Shown here piece by piece: positions 60,533-64,000 of a stretch of 64,000 nucleotides of DNA. The stretch lies in the NCBI RefSeq assembly GCF_016899855.1, contig NZ_JACJJG010000004.1:29810-93809 (forward strand), read 5' to 3'. The DNA is from Marseilla massiliensis (GTDB lineage Bacteria; Bacteroidota; Bacteroidia; Bacteroidales; Bacteroidaceae). Under the pieces are notes generated by a model. That model saw only the letters and a program-made list of their open reading frames with translations, was not told where the DNA came from and did not search any database. A program made the translations under genes and the position numbers. How positions within the stretch are numbered: the stretch's first letter is position 1; each line of letters begins with the position of its first letter.

Positions 60533-60609
60533 CGATGATAAAATTATCCCTTATTGCACGGAAGCGGCAAATTGACGAACTTTGCATGCGAAACAAAAAC
60601 ATAAAGACA

Positions 60610-61101
60610 ATGAGACGAATTTGTTTATTATCCTTATTATTAATAATTTACATTAATGTTATGGCACAAAATGTTAGACAATCGTCGGCAGTCCTGACCG
60701 ACGAAACATGTGAAATCCTGCGCAACGCAGCTAAGGAGAAAAGCCGGAAGATGAACCTTGACATAAGCTTTGCCATTGCCGACGCCGACGGGTTGCCCCG
60801 TCTTTTCCAACGTTTCGGCGATGCACTTGTACTGAGCGCCACGCTCGTTCCGGCCAAAGCCTATACAGCCGCCATCACCCAGACTCCTACGGAAGAGCTG
60901 ATGAAAGCCGTGGCAAACAACGGCGACCTTATGGGAATTAACACTTGCGACTCAAAACTAACGCTCGTACCCGGCGGATACCCGCTATTCATAAACGGAC
61001 AGATTGTCGGCGCGATAGGTGTAGGCGGCGGAACGAAAGAGCAGGATTGCGAAATAGCAGAATATATCGTAGCCAAGTTAAATGAGCTCGCCTCAGAATA
61101 A
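60610..61101 (+). CDS. HbpS/GlcG-family secreted protein
   Basis: A 163-residue protein of the haem-binding HbpS/GlcG fold (DUF336). Signal MRRICLLSLLLIIYINVMAQ; mature part MNLDISFAIADADGLPRLFQRFGDALVLS, ATLVPAKAYTAAITQTPTEELM, GGYPLFINGQIVGAIGVGGGTKEQDCEIAEYIV. Members bind haem or act as small-molecule or redox sensors. The ATG at 60610 begins the signal peptide; the frame extends 25 codons upstream. The divergent HxlR gene is its likely regulator. Confidence 0.9.
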   Translation: MRRICLLSLLLIIYINVMAQNVRQSSAVLTDETCEILRNAAKEKSRKMNLDISFAIADADGLPRLFQRFGDALVLSATLVPAKAYTAAITQTPTEELMKAVANNGDLMGINTCDSKLTLVPGGYPLFINGQIVGAIGVGGGTKEQDCEIAEYIVAKLNELASE

Positions 61102-61129
61102 CTCAACGGCACATATCCTGTAGATTTAT

Positions 61130-61213
61130 AAAAGGCTATCTTTAGCTCTGCGAAAAACCGTAAACGATAAAGCAAAAGGCCGTCTTTTACATGAGAAAAG
61201 ACGGCCTTTTGCT
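61130..61213. repeat. Hairpin pair of the AAAGACGGCCTTT family (copy 8), bidirectional terminator
   Basis: AGCAAAAGGCCGTCTTTT (61171-61188) and its exact reverse complement (61196-61213) form an 18-bp stem with a 7-nt loop between two converging genes. A relative, AAAAGGCTATCTTTAGC, precedes it at 61130-61146. Confidence 0.8.
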
Positions 61214-61314
61214 ACGGCTTTGGCAAATCATTGACTATCAGCAGCTTGCATATCGGCATAACACCAAGCATTATAGAAGCTCAACACGTTGCGTGCCGAC
61301 AGTAAGCCTTACTT

Positions 61315-63213
61315 TTATTTTTCCGTTCCGTCGCCGTTAATCCTCGACGGCAGCACCCCATACTCCTCCTTAAAGAATTTCGAGAACTGCTTGGGCGACA
61401 GGCCTACGCTGTAGGCCACCTCGGCTATCGTAAGCCCACGGCCGGCCAGCAGCTCACGGCCGCGGCGCAGGCGTATCTTGCGTATGAACTCCAGCGGCGA
61501 CTGCCCCGTAAGGGCTGTCAGCTTCTTGTACAGCGAGCTGCGGCTCACCAACATCAGCCGGCTGAAATCCTCTACGGAGAACTCGAAGTCGCCCAAATGC
61601 TCCTCAACTATCCTTGTAGCCCGGGCTACGAACTCGGCGTCGGCCCCGCGGGCGCCGCCGAACGACGGCTGAGCCGCCTCTACGGCATGGGCGCGCCGCG
61701 GCTTACGCCTGACGTGCAAGGCATAGCCGCAGGCCACGGCGGCGAAGCTCACCAACAGCCAGAATACGGCCGACCACATGACGGGACGCCTTACGGCTAT
61801 GTCGACCCGGGTGACGGGCGGCGCACCGTCGCCCGTGCCCGTCGTTATTTCAAGGACATGGGCGCCAGGCTCCATGCCGGCTAGGCTTATGACGTTGCCC
61901 TCGGCCATACTCCATGCAGAGTCTCCGTCGAGGCGGTAAAGATAGCTTATGTCGGCCGAGTGCATATAGTCGAACGACGACACGCTTATGGATAAATCGT
62001 CGCCGCTGTCAAGTACGGGGATTGCGCCTCCGCCCCGCCTGACGCTCTGCCCGTTAACGGCCACGCCGGTGACGGTTACCATGCGGGCGGCGTTCCACGG
62101 TCTTGCCGAACGCGGGTCTATCCTTACTATCCGGCCGAAGGTGCCGGCTATGATGTCGCCTCCACGGGTGCAGTAGAGCGAATATTTGGCAAATGAGGGC
62201 CTGACGCCGCCAGCGCCGAAGGAATACGGATGGCAGCCGAAGCGGTAGCCGCCGCCCTCGGCCCGCACCGTAACCTGCAGGACGCCGCGGTCTGTCGTCA
62301 CCCACATGTTTCCCGACTTGTCTTCGGCTATGGCCCTGACAACTCCCACGCCCGCCGACGGCCCGAGGGCGCTGAGCAACCTGAACGCCGGCCGGGCCCC
62401 GCCGCCTAAGGCGTACACCCTCAGCCCGCCGGCCGTGCCTACCCACAGCATGCGGCGGCCGTCAACGGCGATGGCGGTGATGGGCATGCGCCCGAGCGAC
62501 GTGGCCGAGGTATCGGCCGAAGCCGCCACGACGCGCTGCCGCCCGCCGCTGTCGGATATATAGGCCAACCCCGTGCCCGTGGCGACGAACACGCGCCCCG
62601 ACCTGTCGCTTACCACGTCGGTCACGGTGTTGGTGTTGAGGCCACTGTTAGAGTATGTGTAAACGGTGGCGCGGCCCGAGGCGTCTATCCTTGTCAGGCC
62701 GGCCTTTACCGAGCCTATCCACAGGTTGCCATGCGCGTCGTAGGCCATCTTGTGCGGATAGCGTACGCTGGGCAGCATGCCCCACCGTGGACGCGACAGC
62801 CTGCCTCCGTCGAACCTGACTATACCGCCGCCGTATGTGGCAAGATAGAAGCTGCCGTCGGCGTTACGGCAGGCTCCTATCACGGAGTTGCTTGTCAGGG
62901 CGCTGTTGGTATTGTCAATGGTGGTTGCCACTCGCCCGTCGGCCGACAGCTGCACGATACCCTTGCCGTCGAGCCCTATCCACAGGCTGCCGTCGCCCGG
63001 CTCCCAGAAGCAGCTCGCGTCCTCGTGGCGAGGCAGGGCCGTAACCGAAAAATCCAGCCCGTAGACGCTGCAATAAGCCACCCCGCCCTTTGAGGTTCCT
63101 ACCCATACCGTGCCGTCGCCGTCACGATACAGGCATGTGATATGGTTGGTCGGCAGCGAGAACGGATTGCCGTCCTCACGCCTGAGGCGGCCCCGCCATT
63201 TCGCCGCCGGCAC
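61315..63213 (-). CDS. Membrane regulator: propeller, Y_Y_Y and AraC HTH, no kinase (main part)
   Basis: A 632-residue frame, C-terminal portion of a split gene (N-terminal part at 63176-63550). Repeated two-component-propeller units (DGDGTVWVGTSKGG, ARGNLWIGSV-like, DRRMLWVGTAGGL, KSGNMWVTTDRGV), then a Y_Y_Y domain (LSISVSSFDYMHSADISYLYRLDGDSAWS), one membrane helix (MWSAVFWLLVSFAAVACGYAL), and a cytoplasmic AraC HTH pair (FSRLMLVSRSSLYKKLTAL; IAEVAYSVGLSPKQFSKFFKEEYG). Hybrid two-component regulators have a kinase, receiver and HTH after the helix; here nothing but the HTH is present. Its GTG start in this frame is an artefact of the split. GC content is well above the window's average. 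Confidence 0.85.
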   Translation of the reverse strand: MPAAKWRGRLRREDGNPFSLPTNHITCLYRDGDGTVWVGTSKGGVAYCSVYGLDFSVTALPRHEDASCFWEPGDGSLWIGLDGKGIVQLSADGRVATTIDNTNSALTSNSVIGACRNADGSFYLATYGGGIVRFDGGRLSRPRWGMLPSVRYPHKMAYDAHGNLWIGSVKAGLTRIDASGRATVYTYSNSGLNTNTVTDVVSDRSGRVFVATGTGLAYISDSGGRQRVVAASADTSATSLGRMPITAIAVDGRRMLWVGTAGGLRVYALGGGARPAFRLLSALGPSAGVGVVRAIAEDKSGNMWVTTDRGVLQVTVRAEGGGYRFGCHPYSFGAGGVRPSFAKYSLYCTRGGDIIAGTFGRIVRIDPRSARPWNAARMVTVTGVAVNGQSVRRGGGAIPVLDSGDDLSISVSSFDYMHSADISYLYRLDGDSAWSMAEGNVISLAGMEPGAHVLEITTGTGDGAPPVTRVDIAVRRPVMWSAVFWLLVSFAAVACGYALHVRRKPRRAHAVEAAQPSFGGARGADAEFVARATRIVEEHLGDFEFSVEDFSRLMLVSRSSLYKKLTALTGQSPLEFIRKIRLRRGRELLAGRGLTIAEVAYSVGLSPKQFSKFFKEEYGVLPSRINGDGTEK

Positions 63214-63550
63214 CGTATATGGCTATCCCGTCGTTGTCGGTGGCCGCCCACCTCTGCCCCAGCTCGGGTATGACGAGGCTCCCCACGGCGTCGGCGGCGC
63301 CATGCCCGGGGCCGTCATGCCTGAGGAACGAATAGCCGTCGTACCTGAACGTGGCCTGCGGCGTGTAGAACCACATATAGCCTACGCTGTCGCGCCTGAT
63401 GCCTACAACTTCAAGGTCGCCCAACCCGGCTTCGCGCCCGATGTTGAAAAAGCGGTGGACGCCGGCAGCGGTAACGGGGACTGACAGCAGCAATGACAAC
63501 AATATGGCGCAGACAGTCCGCCTCATAAAGGGAGTTACGTAATTAACCAT
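63176..63550 (-). CDS. N-terminal part of the same regulator, split by a frameshift
   Basis: A 124-residue frame starting MVNYVTPFMRRTVCAILLSLLL (signal peptide) and continuing with GVHRFFNIGREAGLGDLEVVGIRRDSVGYMWFYT, the first propeller repeat of such sensors. It ends prematurely after GIAIYGAGGEMAGPPQA. The other frame takes over with KWRGRLRREDGNPFSLPTNHITCLYRD, which is what should follow GIAIY in this family. The crossing is near GGCGGCGAAATGG (about 63200). A one-base insertion, real or from sequencing, would explain it. MRRTVC, 8 codons in, is an alternative start. Confidence 0.8.
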   Translation of the reverse strand: MVNYVTPFMRRTVCAILLSLLLSVPVTAAGVHRFFNIGREAGLGDLEVVGIRRDSVGYMWFYTPQATFRYDGYSFLRHDGPGHGAADAVGSLVIPELGQRWAATDNDGIAIYGAGGEMAGPPQA

Positions 63551-63569
63551 AACAGTATCTTAACGATTG

Positions 63570-63600
63570 CAAAGATACAAAATATCGTCAACAGGGCAAT
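63570..63600 (-). promoter_or_regulatory. Promoter of the propeller/AraC regulator
   Basis: Minus-strand -7 box TATCTTTG (63570-63577) with ATTG (63597-63600) 19 bp upstream; start codon 20 nt away. Confidence 0.65.
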
Positions 63601-63608
63601 CCGTGGCT

Positions 63609-63658
63609 TCCCAAATGTGTAAAAATACCTGCCCGTTTGGGTATTTACACATTTGGGA
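63609..63658. promoter_or_regulatory. Long imperfect palindrome between divergent promoters, candidate operator
   Basis: TCCCAAATGTGTAAAAATACC (63609-63629) pairs with GGTATTTACACATTTGGGA (63640-63658); the only break is a 2-nt A bulge. It lies between the regulator's promoter and the next plus-strand gene and could bind the regulator or fold in RNA. Confidence 0.55.
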
Positions 63659-63702
63659 GGGCCGGATAAACAACCGGGGAACTGCTTTTGGCGGCTGCAG
63701 GG

Positions 63703-63710
63703 TATATTTG
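63703..63710 (+). promoter_or_regulatory. -7 box of the interrupted signal-peptide gene
   Basis: TATATTTG, 51 nt before the ATG at 63762. Confidence 0.5.
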
Positions 63711-63761
63711 CCGCCGAAAACTTTACGAACGCTGAGTTTAATCAAAAAAATCAAAGTAATT

Positions 63762-63848
63762 ATGAAACAGAGAACCATGACTTCCGTCTTGTTGCTGCTA
63801 TGCGCGCTATGCATGAGAGCGGCGACAATTGACGTTAAAACAACGTGA
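63762..63848 (+). pseudogene. Signal-peptide gene broken after 28 codons
   Basis: ATG at 63762, then MKQRTMTSVLLLLCALCMRAA, a convincing signal peptide, then TIDVKTT and a TGA at 63846. None of the three frames continues with a plausible mature protein. An exported protein gene (the expected target of the divergent regulator) therefore seems cut near 63845, perhaps by an insertion whose interior begins after this point. Confidence 0.5.
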
Positions 63849-63959
63849 GTTCGGTATAAGAAAACGATTGAAAAAGTTGTGGGAATGAGATATTTTTAGG
63901 TTCATCCGCAGTTCTGTTGGATAAAAAGTGAAAGATAAAGGAAGTCGCTGTAAAAATCG

Positions 63960-63967
63960 TATATTTG
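63960..63967 (+). promoter_or_regulatory. -7 box of a gene starting at the window edge
   Basis: TATATTTG, 25 nt before the ATG at 63993. Confidence 0.5.
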
Positions 63968-63992
63968 CAGTTGAACAAAAAAACAAAAAACG

Positions 63993-64000
63993 ATGAACAG
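63993..64000 (+). CDS. Start of a gene running off the window
   Basis: Only ATGAACAG is visible, preceded by a -7 box and an A-rich stretch. If an insertion sequence broke the gene at 63762, this could be its transposase; nothing can be decided from 8 bases. Confidence 0.25.

Overview
The window is 64 kb of a Bacteroidales chromosome, most likely a Prevotella-type member of the Prevotellaceae. Support: nearly every transcription unit is preceded by the Bacteroidetes -7 box TAnnTTTG (often with TTTG or TTG 19-20 bp upstream) and few genes show a Shine-Dalgarno; lpxC and fabZ are fused; there are DUF3127, DUF4491 and DUF4835 proteins, SusR/HTCS-like regulators, kdsA-kdsD and a Tat-like aldo/keto reductase pair. 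No rRNA operon, CRISPR array, phage or complete insertion sequence was seen. Most of the window is core genome; the two ends are more accessory.

Layout. 1-4.8 kb: a truncated aldo/keto reductase divergent from an AraC regulator, trmN6, a second AraC regulator and a frameshifted ferredoxin/DUF4405 membrane protein. 4.8-13.5 kb (minus): a PIF1-like helicase and penicillin-binding protein 1A, then the lipid A operon lpxD, lpxC-fabZ, lpxA, with miaA. 13.5-14.6 kb: a gene-free kilobase. 14.5-20.6 kb (plus): lon, tgt, an LptG/LptF-type permease and a DEAD-box helicase. 20.6-24 kb (minus): a phosphopantetheinyl transferase, ssb, four tRNA genes (Gly, Leu, Leu, Gly) followed by an unknown gene, and nspC. 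24.5-26.7 kb (plus): a ThiE-like protein, prs, a TlpA lipoprotein. 26.7-36.3 kb: radA, an orphan substrate-binding lipoprotein plus a TPR protein, a secreted phospholipase D, the KDO genes kdsD and kdsA, an outer membrane barrel, queC. 36.5-46.9 kb: pgk, a DUF3127 protein with an SSB-like tail, then dnaN, an exonuclease, coaBC, DUF4835, recN and a degenerate trypsin-TPR protein. 47-52.6 kb: a TRIC-type channel, a 2-hydroxyacid dehydrogenase, rarA, an omega-amidase-like nitrilase, an acidic unknown protein and TIGR02757. 52.7-57.4 kb (minus): a hexuronate cluster (uxaB, an SDR, uxuA) with rlmH and a DUF4491 membrane protein. 57.6-64 kb: a second Tat-type aldo/keto reductase with an AraC regulator, an HxlR regulator divergent from a secreted HbpS/GlcG protein, a propeller/YYY/AraC membrane regulator split by a frameshift, and a signal-peptide gene broken after 28 codons close to the window edge.

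How the genes fit together: envelope construction (lipid A, KDO, peptidoglycan, LPS export, an outer membrane barrel, possibly a type IX secretion component) is the largest theme, followed by replication and repair (dnaN, ssb, DUF3127, recN, radA, rarA, PIF1, exonuclease) and RNA modification (trmN6, miaA, tgt, queC, rlmH). The most unusual signals are an interspersed intergenic hairpin family built on AAAGACGGCCTTT, found at about eight sites and in divergent as well as convergent gaps; a kinase-less HTCS-like regulator facing a long imperfect palindrome and an interrupted gene; a protease-fold TPR protein that has lost its catalytic residues; a TGT without its zinc cysteines; and an SSB-tailed DUF3127 protein beside dnaN.
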